A stretch of DNA of 64,000 bases from an uncultured Prevotella sp. (GCA_900315525.1 OMZO01000002.1:124001-188000), one strand, 5' to 3'; counted from the first letter of the stretch, positions 55,171-63,924 are shown. A program made the numbers and translations. Notes: a model not told the origin generated them from the sequence alone.

Positions 55171-55413
55171 TTAAATTGTTGTTAGTTCTACTCCGTCTAA
55201 TCTTTTATCTCCAATACGAATCTTAACTTTATGTGTACTGTAGCCGTACAACTTTATATCAGTACCCTTTGCTTTCGCCTTATAGCCTAATCTGTCATAT
55301 ATAAGTTGAATCTGTTTCTTCAATTCTTTGTTGGTTACTCTATCTCCTGTATGATAGAGCTTCTGTAGTTCCTGTGCTACTAATGTAATGTCCTTTACTG
55401 TCATAATCATCAT
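55171..55413 (-). CDS. Small basic hypothetical protein
   Basis: 80 residues from ATG 55413, starting MMIMTVKDITLVAQELQKLY. Charged, mostly helical N-terminal half (GDRVTNKELKKQIQLIYDRLG) and a beta-type C-terminal end (DIKLYGYSTHKVKIRIGDKR). It overlaps the HTH gene upstream by 74 bases in another frame, which is long for normal coupling: either frame slippage links the two, or the HTH gene really ends earlier. No family recognised. Confidence 0.6.
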   Translation of the reverse strand: MMIMTVKDITLVAQELQKLYHTGDRVTNKELKKQIQLIYDRLGYKAKAKGTDIKLYGYSTHKVKIRIGDKRLDGVELTTI

Positions 55414-56032
55414 CACAGACTGCTTCTGCACAAAAATTTCTCAATTTATGAATATCTGTTTCTCTGGCTATGATAAAAATATCATCCCTTAATAAAGTGA
55501 TATTCTTTTTCTTCTTATTTCTTTTGATATAGCCGAGTTCTTCCGCTTGTTGAAGGTATCTATCAACCATGGACTTTCCTATAGATAAAGTATCAGCTAA
55601 AGCACGTACAGAATATCCACACACATTTGTATAGTTGAGGCATCGAATCTTTAACATAATCAGAAAACCTTTCAGTTCATTGGATATTGGTTCTTTCACC
55701 AATTTCTCATCTACCATCACCCAATGCGCAAAGTCTGGTTCATCAACATGAATAGAAAAATCATATAGTAATGTATAATGGTTCTTCTTAAATACGTTCT
55801 CATCTTTTTTGTGAGTATCTCTATCTATCAATATAAATCCTTCATCACACATTTTTGCCAAATGTCGTTGAATTGTACTTGTGGAAATACCAACATATTC
55901 TGCTAATGTTTCCTGCTTTACATTGGATTCCAACGTTTTAAAATCAGATTTTAAAGTTAAGCAGAAGTATGTATAGCATTCAGCAGGTGATAAAACCTCT
56001 GCTATCCCATTGTTTAGTTTCCTGTAATTCAT
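55340..56032 (-). CDS. Winged-helix/HTH protein, possible replication or transfer regulator
   Basis: 230 residues from ATG 56032 (MNYRKLNNGIAEVLSPAECY). Two helix-turn-helix units: KQETLAEYVGISTSTIQRHL (about 40-59) and YSVRALADTLSIGKSMVDRY (about 140-159), each followed by a wing-like strand. Two-winged-helix layouts occur in plasmid Rep proteins and in regulators of mobile elements, but no Rep motif is visible. The last about 20 residues (SKGHYISSTGTTEALSYRR) lie in the overlap with the next gene and may not be conserved. Confidence 0.7.
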   Translation of the reverse strand: MNYRKLNNGIAEVLSPAECYTYFCLTLKSDFKTLESNVKQETLAEYVGISTSTIQRHLAKMCDEGFILIDRDTHKKDENVFKKNHYTLLYDFSIHVDEPDFAHWVMVDEKLVKEPISNELKGFLIMLKIRCLNYTNVCGYSVRALADTLSIGKSMVDRYLQQAEELGYIKRNKKKKNITLLRDDIFIIARETDIHKLRNFCAEAVCDDDYDSKGHYISSTGTTEALSYRR

Positions 56033-56177
56033 CGTCAGCAATGCAATTAGTATCAGTAATGTAGATAATCTCATTTCTTTTTAAGGCTGTTCTGAAAAAG
56101 CTAACTTTGCCCAAATAATCTTTCATCTCTTTTCTTGTCCTGCAAGAAAAACCAGTAGGTAGATAAATCCAATTCAT
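55980..56177 (-). CDS. Hypothetical 65-residue protein
   Basis: It starts MNWIYLPTGFSCRTRKEMKD and ends WDSRGFITC. Contains YLGKVSFFRTALKRNEIIYITD. It overlaps the HTH gene's start by 53 bases in another frame. Amino-acid composition is protein-like rather than random, and it sits upstream in the same direction, so I keep it with moderate confidence. Function unknown. Confidence 0.5.
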   Translation of the reverse strand: MNWIYLPTGFSCRTRKEMKDYLGKVSFFRTALKRNEIIYITDTNCIADDELQETKQWDSRGFITC

Positions 56178-56706
56178 TTCTCAAAAATAATTGATTATCC
56201 GCAGTACCCGAAGGGGAATGCGGTAAAATAGCGTATTAGTAAAAAGTCTCTCTATAGTTATTAGTATGTTATGTCATGCAGTGGACAGTCCAACACCTCA
56301 CCAAGTGGACAGTAATTATTTGACTTTAAATGCACTTCTTCTTCATTTTTTCATCTGGAGAATGTTCTACACCAATGTATAAAAGAAAAGGAGCATTTCT
56401 GCTCCTGTTTCTTGGCTTACCGCCGCAGTAGTAAGCATATATACTTTTTTATGGACTTATTCTATGAAGAACTTGAAGGACTGTATGTAAACAAATTAAA
56501 CAATATGCCATGACTTACAAAGAAAAAAGTGTTGAGAAAAGAAAATAATCATCCTTCAAGTTCCTATTGCTAATATAGTAAGGTCTGTCGTAAAAAACAA
56601 GTCATTGGACGAAAAATTATTTATGCATCCCTAAAGTCCGATTTTTCATCTGGAGTTGCACTATAATAAAGAGAATGAGCCTAAGTGCCCATTCTACTTG
56701 ATTATT
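56178..56706. other. 529-base intergenic region of the island
   Basis: No gene supported. It holds a 12-bp inverted repeat GAACTTGAAGGA (56469-56480) / TCCTTCAAGTTC (56552-56563), a hairpin GGAGCAtttcTGCTCC near 56,390, two direct copies of AGTGGACAGT near 56,279 and 56,303, and two copies of TTTTTCATCTGGAG near 56,346 and 56,641. It probably separates two transcription units and may be the scar of lost genes. Confidence 0.5.
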
Positions 56707-57117
56707 TTAGTTTGAGTTCATCATCAGCCAAATCAACGCTGCATATATAATAATAGGTATGACCACGCAGATAATTACTGAGGCTTTCCAATAGTTCCAG
56801 CCGATTCTTTGGAATTTCAATAGGAAATCAACTGATAACTGAAATGCTACATCACACCATTTTCTGAAGAACTTCTGCTTGCTCCAAATAATGTATATCC
56901 AAAGCAGGATCCATATCGGAGTAGTTATAGGAAGTCCGATGATATAGTCTATCATGACACACCAAGAGAGAGGGATAATGAGATAGTAAACAATAATGTT
57001 TATCTCATTGTAGTTCATGTGCAGGGCTTTAGCCATCACTTTTAAGGCTAATGCGACTGCACCAAACACCCCTAAGATGGTAAATACAGAAATACTACTT
57101 GCTTTCAGTTTCTTCAT
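56707..57117 (-). CDS. Membrane protein of unknown function
   Basis: 136 residues from ATG 57117 (MKKLKASSISVFTILGVFG). Four hydrophobic segments, with many Ile and Trp (IIVYYLIIPLSWCVMIDYII, IWILLWIYIIW, VIICVVIPIIIYAALIW). The start overlaps the preceding gene's end by 23 bases in another frame, indicating coupling. No family recognised; an inner-membrane helper is likely. Confidence 0.65.
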   Translation of the reverse strand: MKKLKASSISVFTILGVFGAVALALKVMAKALHMNYNEINIIVYYLIIPLSWCVMIDYIIGLPITTPIWILLWIYIIWSKQKFFRKWCDVAFQLSVDFLLKFQRIGWNYWKASVIICVVIPIIIYAALIWLMMNSN

Positions 57118-57346
57118 TCTTATCTGCTTTTTCAACATTATCTGCTCTTTTGAAACCAGTCTCAGACTCATCGATAATAATTCCAGCCTTATCATTATCA
57201 TCTGGTGCCTGCTGACTTTCCGTTTCACGAAAAACCATTACTACAAATACCACAACCAATAAAAACATATATCCAAAGATGAGAATGTAGCACCATCTGA
57301 GAATATCAAATTCTTGGCTACTATAAATATAAAGAATAGAACTCAT
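57095..57346 (-). CDS. Single-pass membrane protein with charged tail
   Basis: 83 residues from ATG 57346 (an ATG two codons earlier is possible). Begins MSSILYIYSSQEFDILRW, then one membrane helix (CYILIFGYMFLLVVVFVVMV), then an acidic/basic cytoplasmic tail (DNVEKADKNEETESK). Coupled to the four-helix protein gene that follows. Function unknown. Confidence 0.65.
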   Translation of the reverse strand: MSSILYIYSSQEFDILRWCYILIFGYMFLLVVVFVVMVFRETESQQAPDDNDKAGIIIDESETGFKRADNVEKADKNEETESK

Positions 57347-57427
57347 TGGCAAATCCTTTTTGAAGAGTTATCAAATAACTTTATTGGAGATACTTTTAAT
57401 TAATTTTATATTCCTTTTATTATTTGT

Positions 57428-57658
57428 TTAAAATCCATGTGAAAAGTTTATTAATGCTTTATAATATTCAATGAGATTATCCCGCTTAGAGAGTACTCTG
57501 TCTTTAAAGAGCTTTTCACCCATCACCTTTCCGTCCTTCAGGACAAATAAGGCGCCACAAATGACATCAAACATAAAATGCAATCTAGGATCTCTGAAAT
57601 CGTTTGGAATCCCAAGATCTTTTGCACTGTCTTCAATTTGCTTTAAGTTTATTTCCAT
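57428..57658 (-). CDS. Hypothetical 76-residue protein
   Basis: It starts MEINLKQIEDSAKDLGIPND. Soluble and helical, containing FMFDVICGALFVLKDGKVMG. A full Shine-Dalgarno, GGAGG, sits eight bases upstream, which is rare in this window. No family recognised. Confidence 0.65.
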   Translation of the reverse strand: MEINLKQIEDSAKDLGIPNDFRDPRLHFMFDVICGALFVLKDGKVMGEKLFKDRVLSKRDNLIEYYKALINFSHGF

Positions 57659-57666
57659 ATATCTTT

Positions 57667-57671
57667 CCTCC
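57667..57671 (-). promoter_or_regulatory. Shine-Dalgarno sequence
   Basis: GGAGG on the minus strand, 8 bases before the ATG at 57658. It is notable because the chromosomal genes here lack such sites, and it supports a foreign origin of the region. Confidence 0.6.
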
Positions 57672-57683
57672 TTTATTAAATGA

Positions 57684-58124
57684 TTAGTAATTCTGTAGCC
57701 CCAAACTCATCTGTTTAATATATATGTATTTAGGATAATACCCAAGAACCGTAAGAGTAACAGGACATATCCAGATGTGACGAGTGAAACCCTCTAAGCT
57801 ATTTACTTTATAAGTAGCACCTGCAAATAGTCCTGCGTCTTGCTGCACACACTCAAAGTAATCTTTCAAGTCTGTGTGTCGTTTCTTACTTGGACGTACA
57901 AGCACACGCACCCGATTCTCATTCTTCTTATCTAAATATGAAAGCAGACGGTCTGAGCCAGAAACCATAGCGAGGTTATAACGGTCGCCAGGCCAAGGCA
58001 TATCGATGTACCACATGTTGCCGTCATGGACAAACTTGAGGTCATAAACTTTGCGACGTAAGCCGCAGATTCCTTTTGCATAAACCCATGCGAGTTTAGC
58101 ATACATGATTGTACGATTAAACAT
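57684..58124 (-). CDS. Small protein, DUF6717-like, copy 1
   Basis: 146 residues. Its central pattern WYIDMPWPGDRYNLAMVSG and the C-terminal IWICPVTLTVLGYYPKYIYI recur in the next gene, so the two are paralogues (about 40% alike by eye in these blocks). It resembles the DUF6717 family of Bacteroidetes mobile elements, whose role is unknown; that name is from memory and not verified. It has its own promoter (58175-58182). Confidence 0.7.
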   Translation of the reverse strand: MFNRTIMYAKLAWVYAKGICGLRRKVYDLKFVHDGNMWYIDMPWPGDRYNLAMVSGSDRLLSYLDKKNENRVRVLVRPSKKRHTDLKDYFECVQQDAGLFAGATYKVNSLEGFTRHIWICPVTLTVLGYYPKYIYIKQMSLGLQNY

Positions 58125-58174
58125 TTAGAACAAGATTTAGTTAAACGCATCTGGGAGTCTCCCAATTGCGGGTG

Positions 58175-58182
58175 CAAAGTTA
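58175..58182 (-). promoter_or_regulatory. -7 element for DUF6717-like copy 1
   Basis: TAACTTTG on the minus strand, 50 bases before the ATG at 58124. Confidence 0.6.
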
Positions 58183-58357
58183 CAACAATTATTTGAAATC
58201 TCCAAATTTTATAAAGCGCTAGTAATCAATTATTTATCTGTTTGGCACACTTTTTGCTGTTTTCGGGTTTGGGAAGTAAAACGCAGTATATTCATGTTTC
58301 AAGTCCTATTTTTAGTCTGGAGTGACCTTTTAAGAAAAGAGTATATAGTATCATTTT

Positions 58358-58840
58358 TTACAAGAAAAGGTCATCTAAAATATGAGGTTCTTTATATAAT
58401 GGCTTCATCAAAGTCTTTACATATAAATACTCAGGATATTCTCCAAGTACGAAGAGAGTTACAGGACACAACCAAATCCATGGACCTCCATTATATTTAA
58501 ATGGAGCAAGTTGCACTTGATAAGTAGCACCTTCAGTAAGACCACTCTTAGTTTTAATAAGAGCAAATCTTTCATTTATGTCATGGCTCTGAAGTACTTT
58601 GAACTCATTACTTGGAGTAACACTGACTTTCGTATGCTTCCCATCATAGGACAGAAGCTCACAGAGTTTATCAGCCCCACTAACCATTTGTAAATGACTA
58701 TGGTCAAATGGCCAATTAGGATAATCAACATACCAGAATCCATCATCTTCTTTAGTAAAGGAGATAATGTACTCTGATTTCTTCTCAACGTTCTTAACCA
58801 TTGAGATTACCTTTGTTAAATCTTCTAATGTATAGTCCAT
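58358..58840 (-). CDS. Small protein, DUF6717-like, copy 2
   Basis: 160 residues, starting MDYTLEDLTKVISMVKNVEK. Shared blocks with copy 1: FWYVDYPNWPFDHSHLQMVSG, GATYQVQLAPFK and IWLCPVTLFVLGEYPEYLYV. It differs in a longer acidic N-terminus and a Pro/Asp-rich tail. It lies 44 bases after the DUF805 gene and may belong to that operon. Function unknown. Confidence 0.7.
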   Translation of the reverse strand: MDYTLEDLTKVISMVKNVEKKSEYIISFTKEDDGFWYVDYPNWPFDHSHLQMVSGADKLCELLSYDGKHTKVSVTPSNEFKVLQSHDINERFALIKTKSGLTEGATYQVQLAPFKYNGGPWIWLCPVTLFVLGEYPEYLYVKTLMKPLYKEPHILDDLFL

Positions 58841-58884
58841 ATTACCAATGATATTTTGTCTTTAATTATCAAAATAGAGGAATA

Positions 58885-59448
58885 TCATTTGGGGGCTTTC
58901 CCATATTCATTCTCACCCTTATCTCCTTTGGGAAAGGCTGCAAATATCCACGATACCACAGGGATTAACACATACCATCCAGATGCTCCAAAATCATGCA
59001 GCCGTCTGGCACACTGAGACCACAAGAATACATCGATAACCAAACCTAATATCCTTCTGAGAACAGAATCTTCTACATTAGCTACAACAAATACCAGAAT
59101 AACACATATTATAACGCTGATAATATATTCCGTCCTGTTGATTCTGCCAGAGAAAGAAAACTTCATCAACAGTTTCTTCAATGAATCATCTGATTCTATT
59201 TTTGATGTCTCTTCTGTTTCCTCTGGTTTTGATTCTGGAATAGGACTATTCTGTGCAGCATCATAGCCATTATCCTTTGACTTGTTCATCCAATATGCAT
59301 AGTCAGAATCTTGCCCAACACCTTTATAATACAAGGCGAGATAATACTGTGCCTCGGCATTGCCAGAGCATGCATAAGAATACAAATCTTTAAATGCTTT
59401 CTTACTTCCTTGCGATGCTTCCTGCATCAACTTTTCATAGTTATTCAT
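58885..59448 (-). CDS. DUF805 membrane protein with Sel1-like N-terminus
   Basis: 187 residues. The N-terminal part (1-65) has Sel1-type helices (AFKDLYSYACSGNAEAQYYL, GVGQDSDYAYWMNKSKDNGY). A linker rich in Glu/Ser follows, then DUF805 (about 95-187) with its hallmark FSGRINRTEYI and RRLHDFGASGWYVLIPVV. Three to four membrane helices. DUF805 is widespread and of unknown function. Its start overlaps the gene upstream by 4 bases (ATGA). Confidence 0.85.
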   Translation of the reverse strand: MNNYEKLMQEASQGSKKAFKDLYSYACSGNAEAQYYLALYYKGVGQDSDYAYWMNKSKDNGYDAAQNSPIPESKPEETEETSKIESDDSLKKLLMKFSFSGRINRTEYIISVIICVILVFVVANVEDSVLRRILGLVIDVFLWSQCARRLHDFGASGWYVLIPVVSWIFAAFPKGDKGENEYGKAPK

Positions 59449-59864
59449 TGTTGACTCTTTGTATGATTCTGCTCTGTGAATTTCAACACTTTCAATAGAG
59501 TCTCTCTTATCATTACTTCTGGTTGCTTGTCATACCAATTCCTTTCTTGTGTAAATTGGGGCGAATGGTATTCCTCGCCATTCTCATTTATAAGATTGAA
59601 TGCAGGTGCCTGTCCGTACCAATTGCCATAGAAATAAAGATTGTCTATCTTCCATCCATTAAATACAGGTTCGGCACAAGCTTCTTTCATAATCTCAGCA
59701 CAGTAGTTATGATTTCCATTGTAGCTATATGTGAGCTTATCCTTCATTATGAAATCATATTTGGATAAGTCGCCGAATAGGTCAGCCTCTTCAACAGCGA
59801 AGAAGCCACCTATTCTTTTTATGCCAAAGACTTTTCCTTTGTAGCTTGACCTATAATCTTCCAT
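59445..59864 (-). CDS. Hypothetical soluble protein
   Basis: 139 residues, starting MEDYRSSYKGKVFGIKRIGG. Mixed alpha/beta, Tyr/Asn rich (NGWKIDNLYFYGNWYGQAPA), no signal or membrane helix, so cytoplasmic. Coupled to the DUF805 gene by a 4-base overlap and 12 bases after the protease gene. No family recognised. Confidence 0.75.
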   Translation of the reverse strand: MEDYRSSYKGKVFGIKRIGGFFAVEEADLFGDLSKYDFIMKDKLTYSYNGNHNYCAEIMKEACAEPVFNGWKIDNLYFYGNWYGQAPAFNLINENGEEYHSPQFTQERNWYDKQPEVMIRETLLKVLKFTEQNHTKSQQ

Positions 59865-59876
59865 AAATATACAGAT

Positions 59877-61514
59877 TCAATATAGTTTCTGCCATAGAGC
59901 TTGAAGGGCTTGCTCCATTTCTGGCTCATTCGTCAAATTATAAGATGTTTGAACATCCTTTCTCGCTGATACCACATCACCAGAAGATGCAAAACACAGA
60001 GCTCTATAATAATATGCCATAGCATCTGTCTTGAAATCATCGGTATCAATTGCTTTTGTTAAATCTTTTATTGCATCAGCCCATTGTTCTAGCTGAGCGT
60101 AAATAAATCCTCTTATAACATAGTTGTCTGGTTGTGCAGAATCGATGTTAATTGCGGCATTTATATCAGATAGTGCTTTTTGAAGATCATTCTGAGCTTT
60201 ATAAAGTTGGCAACGATTAATATATCCCAATGTGTTATTGGGGTGTGCCTCTATAGCCTTAGAAAAATAGTAATTCGCATCACTCTTGTTGTCTAAGGCA
60301 GCAGAAATAATACCCATTGCATTTAATGAAGCCATGTCTTCAGGATCTTCTTCCAAAATAGAAGTGAAAATACTGATTGCGGTATTCAAATCTCCTTCTT
60401 GCATGGTAGAATATGCATATTCTTTGGTGTAGCTTGCTACGTCATAAACAATCTTCTTTCTATATTTATCTAAGTCGATATTGGTAAAAGCCCATCCTCT
60501 GGAAGTGTGGCCATAAGTTACATCTATTTTATGTAATTTGTCTTTAATTACAGGAAAATACACTTTGAACTTATAATTCGATGCTAAAGGAACTTCTGTA
60601 CCATTTATTTTGTTAATTCCAATAGTAGAGGATGTAACATAATATTTCCGTCCCGAGTTAATGTCTTTAATCATGAAGCCTTCATCACTCTTACCAAGTT
60701 CGCACCAAATATTCATTTGTGTATGCTGTAAATCAAGGTTTGTGTAAGAAAGATATGCTATTGTTGCATCTTTTTTAAACTCTAACGCATGAAGTGTTAC
60801 ATCTCCATTGTGTTCTTCTGGAATATTGAGAATGACAAAATTATCCTTTGAGTTGAAAGATTTATTCTTCTTCTCAAATGGATTCTCTGCTAATGCAGAT
60901 AGTTTCTCATTGTCAATAGTAACACCAAAATTCAGATTTTGGCCTCCTTGTTTATAAAATGTAGCAACAGCGATAACATCACCATTCTCATTTAAAACAG
61001 CACTACCACTACTGCCAGGAGAAATCGGTGCTGTAATCTGTATGACTTCCCCATGAGAATCTTTTCGCATTGAAGAAACTAGTCCATCCGATACTGTATG
61101 CTCTAATCCCATAGGAGCACTTATATTATACACTTTATCTCCTTGCTCTGGCTTTTTATCAGCGAATTTTAAATACTTAAATTTCTTGTTGTCTTGATTC
61201 TTAACCGAAAATTTAATAATATCCCACTTTTCATCAGAAGCCAGCACCTTGTCTATTTCGACCTCTGTGCTGTCATTCATTCTAATGAGAGCCTTAACCG
61301 CTCCATTAAGAACATGATAATTGGTAATGCCTGTACCATCTGAGTCAATGAAAAAGCCTGATCCACTACCTGATGGTGAACCAAATTCATCGAATGTGTA
61401 AATGATAAAAGAGGCTTCCTTCGTGTCATTGATAATTGTTTTGACGTCCTTCTTACAACCAATCATTGTGGTTGAAATGACAATGCATAAAGCAATTTTA
61501 ATAATCTTATTCAT
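59877..61514 (-). CDS. Lipoprotein with trypsin-like protease and TPR domains
   Basis: 545 residues. Lipoprotein signal with Cys at 20 (TTMIGCKK). Protease domain (about 30-215) with a plausible triad: H67 in GITNYHVL, D98 in EKWDIIKF, S169 in PGSSGSAVL. A spacer domain (about 220-360) is of unknown type, then TPR repeats (about 390-530: ALNAMGIISAALDNKSDANY, YINRCQLYKAQNDLQKALSD). Anchored on the periplasmic or surface side. No PDZ domain, unlike DegP. Four-base overlap with the gene upstream. It probably processes a partner from this operon, but the target is unknown. Confidence 0.8.
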   Translation of the reverse strand: MNKIIKIALCIVISTTMIGCKKDVKTIINDTKEASFIIYTFDEFGSPSGSGSGFFIDSDGTGITNYHVLNGAVKALIRMNDSTEVEIDKVLASDEKWDIIKFSVKNQDNKKFKYLKFADKKPEQGDKVYNISAPMGLEHTVSDGLVSSMRKDSHGEVIQITAPISPGSSGSAVLNENGDVIAVATFYKQGGQNLNFGVTIDNEKLSALAENPFEKKNKSFNSKDNFVILNIPEEHNGDVTLHALEFKKDATIAYLSYTNLDLQHTQMNIWCELGKSDEGFMIKDINSGRKYYVTSSTIGINKINGTEVPLASNYKFKVYFPVIKDKLHKIDVTYGHTSRGWAFTNIDLDKYRKKIVYDVASYTKEYAYSTMQEGDLNTAISIFTSILEEDPEDMASLNAMGIISAALDNKSDANYYFSKAIEAHPNNTLGYINRCQLYKAQNDLQKALSDINAAINIDSAQPDNYVIRGFIYAQLEQWADAIKDLTKAIDTDDFKTDAMAYYYRALCFASSGDVVSARKDVQTSYNLTNEPEMEQALQALWQKLY

Positions 61515-62575
61515 AGTTTAATTATTTGATTATTATTTTTTTTTAGAGTTGGAATTCGATTAGTGGTTCCATTTTTCTTCACTGTTCTACGAGTCGCATT
61601 AGATTTAGAATTGCGTACCCTATTCACAAATGACATACCTGAAGGAGCTTTGTCGAAATCTGTAGAAACATATGCATTAGGATCTTTAGATATTTTTATC
61701 AAAGCTAATAGTGCGTTCCCAATTCTTCGATTAAGTACAGGATAATCACTATTAAAATAAATATATTTGTAACTATGACTTCCTATAATGAGATCTTCAC
61801 GATCGAAAATGGTTTGTAATGCATTATAAGCAATAGCGCTTTCACTATTTATAACGTAAAATCTCTTTCCTGTATCAATTGAATATTCTTCGATTTGTGC
61901 ATCATTAATATTGAATCTAAATTCATATGCAGTAATACCACCATTTTCACGGCAAAGAAGAGTAATCATAGGATAGTTTAATGAAACTTCAACTTTGTCG
62001 ATTCTTGGCGAGGTCGAAACATTATTTCTACAAACCTCTATAACATTTGGGTTATCACTAAATAATCTCGAGAAAGCATCTGCCACTTGTATAAAATTGT
62101 ATGTTTTTTTATTGTCAGAATATACAATTTTTCGTCCTGTATAATTGTTTAAGTCATATGTTTCATATCTACCATCTGGCTCATAGTATTTAAATCTAGT
62201 ACAATTAGTAGGCAATGGTTCAAAGACCTGAGTAAAATCAGAATAATCATGAATCTTTTCCCTATTGTATTTGTCGAATGATGCATTTTTTATGTACAAT
62301 AGCTTATATTTGCGCGGACTATCATAAGTTTGTAAATAGCACCCTTTGTTTACCCAAAATCCGTCAGAACCATTTGAGGCTTTGAATCTATGAGTTAAAA
62401 TCGTTTTATTTGCCGTCAATCTAACAGACAGACATTTAAACGAAGTCGAATAAGAATGGTATTCTGGATTCTCAACATAAAGAATTGGTTGAGCATTAAT
62501 CTTACAACTCAATAAGCAAATATAAACAAAAGTAATAATCTTTGTTATTTGATACATTTTCTTTAAATACTTCAT
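61511..62575 (-). CDS. Secreted protein of unknown function
   Basis: 354 residues with a signal peptide (ending CKINAQ). Beta-rich, Tyr- and Asn-rich mature chain (YHSYSTSFKCLSVRLTANKT, SHSYKYIYFNSDYPVLNRR). The tail is basic and low in complexity (ATRRTVKKNGTTNRIPTLKK), resembling the tail of the next protein upstream. No family recognised. Its stop overlaps the protease gene's start (ATGA). Confidence 0.75.
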   Translation of the reverse strand: MKYLKKMYQITKIITFVYICLLSCKINAQPILYVENPEYHSYSTSFKCLSVRLTANKTILTHRFKASNGSDGFWVNKGCYLQTYDSPRKYKLLYIKNASFDKYNREKIHDYSDFTQVFEPLPTNCTRFKYYEPDGRYETYDLNNYTGRKIVYSDNKKTYNFIQVADAFSRLFSDNPNVIEVCRNNVSTSPRIDKVEVSLNYPMITLLCRENGGITAYEFRFNINDAQIEEYSIDTGKRFYVINSESAIAYNALQTIFDREDLIIGSHSYKYIYFNSDYPVLNRRIGNALLALIKISKDPNAYVSTDFDKAPSGMSFVNRVRNSKSNATRRTVKKNGTTNRIPTLKKNNNQIIKL

Positions 62576-62608
62576 TTGTTCATCATTTGTGGAAAGAATC
62601 TATATAGT

Positions 62609-63481
62609 TCACTTGGTTTTCTTCAAAATTGGAGTAGTATTTGCTCGCTTTGACGATGATCCGCTTTGGGTTGTTTTTCTTTGTGGCTCACTAGGCTTCC
62701 CAACAAAGCCTTGTTCTTCCAAGAATTTTATTCCATCTTCACCAGCTTGCTTCATATCTATAATGCCAGCTTCTTTGTTGTTTACCAGAAAATTGCACAA
62801 GCCTCTTAAATAATATACTGATCTAGCATTATCCGATGGAATACTGAAAGATAATGCTTTATTGCAATCTTGTATAGCAGAATAACAGTCCTTTAAGCCG
62901 TAGTATGCTCCAGCCCTTAAATAGTAAGCATAAGGTTCTTCATTAGTTTTTAGGACATCATTTAGAATAGCTAACGCAGAAGAAAAGTATTTGTTACTTA
63001 GCAAATTGCTTGCCTCTTGTATTCTTTTCCCTGTATATGCTTCTTTATACATTTCCTCTGTTGGATATAACTTACTAAATTCGCAATAATAATATGAATA
63101 AGTTTCACTATCATCTAAGGTGAAATGTGATGGATTTGATACAACATATTGTTTATTTATACCACGGTAGCTAAAAATATGCGTATCACTGTCATAAAGT
63201 ACGTCTTCCAAAAATTTGTATTTGCCACTTTTTTCATCAAAATACAATTTTTCATATAATCCTTTACTAGTAGAATATATGAATGCCCGAATAAATGTGG
63301 TGGTTTCATCTTTAAAAGAAAGGTTATGGCACATACGTTCTTTATAAATGCCTTCTATTGGATGGAGATTATGTATGTTATTTACCAAGTAATTTTTAAG
63401 TTCATTTTCAGACATTGATGTCTGAGCATAAGAAGCCATACAAACAAAAAGGATGAATAATGTAGAAAGGCATCTTCCCAT
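62609..63481 (-). CDS. Secreted TPR protein
   Basis: 290 residues from ATG 63481. Signal peptide MGRCLSTLFILFVCMASYAQ. The first half is of unknown fold, then come TPR helices (about 165-255: SNLLSNKYFSSALAILNDVL, YAYYLRAGAYYGLKDCYSAI, VYYLRGLCNFLVNNKEAGII). The tail is Ser/Thr/Lys rich and ends TPILKKTK. First gene of the five-gene run 63,481-58,885. No chromosomal promoter element is obvious upstream. Confidence 0.75.
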   Translation of the reverse strand: MGRCLSTLFILFVCMASYAQTSMSENELKNYLVNNIHNLHPIEGIYKERMCHNLSFKDETTTFIRAFIYSTSKGLYEKLYFDEKSGKYKFLEDVLYDSDTHIFSYRGINKQYVVSNPSHFTLDDSETYSYYYCEFSKLYPTEEMYKEAYTGKRIQEASNLLSNKYFSSALAILNDVLKTNEEPYAYYLRAGAYYGLKDCYSAIQDCNKALSFSIPSDNARSVYYLRGLCNFLVNNKEAGIIDMKQAGEDGIKFLEEQGFVGKPSEPQRKTTQSGSSSKRANTTPILKKTK

Positions 63482-63924
63482 TTGGTATAAAACTATTATG
63501 CTATCAGTTCCCAAGATGAATAGCGGGTTAGTAGATTTAAGAAGCGTGGGACTATTGAATACTATCAGACCGAGGTTCTGGACTACCTACCAATGGATAA
63601 TAAACAACAGTGCCCACGACCTGATATATTATGCCCATAAGGGTACAATAATCAATACGTGAGCCTATTGCTACTCTCCCCATTGGTCGAAATTGTCCAG
63701 ATTTCGGTACTGGGATAAGCATCAATCGCTCCTTTTACTAAATTGAGCCCTTTATAACATGCTCCTGCACATAGAAGCACTTGAAACTCAGTGGCAAATA
63801 TATGAATAATTTCTCACATAACAATGTTTTTCTTCAAAAAACTGCATTTTAGCCATCATTTTTAATAAGAATACCTACATACAATAATTAAAAATGAGAT
63901 AGAGGCTTGCACCCCTATCCCTAT
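63482..63924. other. 443-base region with degenerate reading frames
   Basis: No complete gene. The minus strand has a start-less frame (about 63,820-63,660) reading VLLCAGACYKGLNLVKGAID then AYPSTEIWTIS, with stops at both ends; the plus strand has RGTIEYYQTEVLDYLPMDN near 63,550. Both look like gene debris rather than active genes. A TATATTTG element on the minus strand lies at 63,807-63,800. Confidence 0.4.

Noticed and set aside
63453..63662. 69-codon plus-strand frame near the right edge
   Set aside because: It starts inside the signal peptide of the secreted TPR gene on the other strand and shows no recognisable motif.
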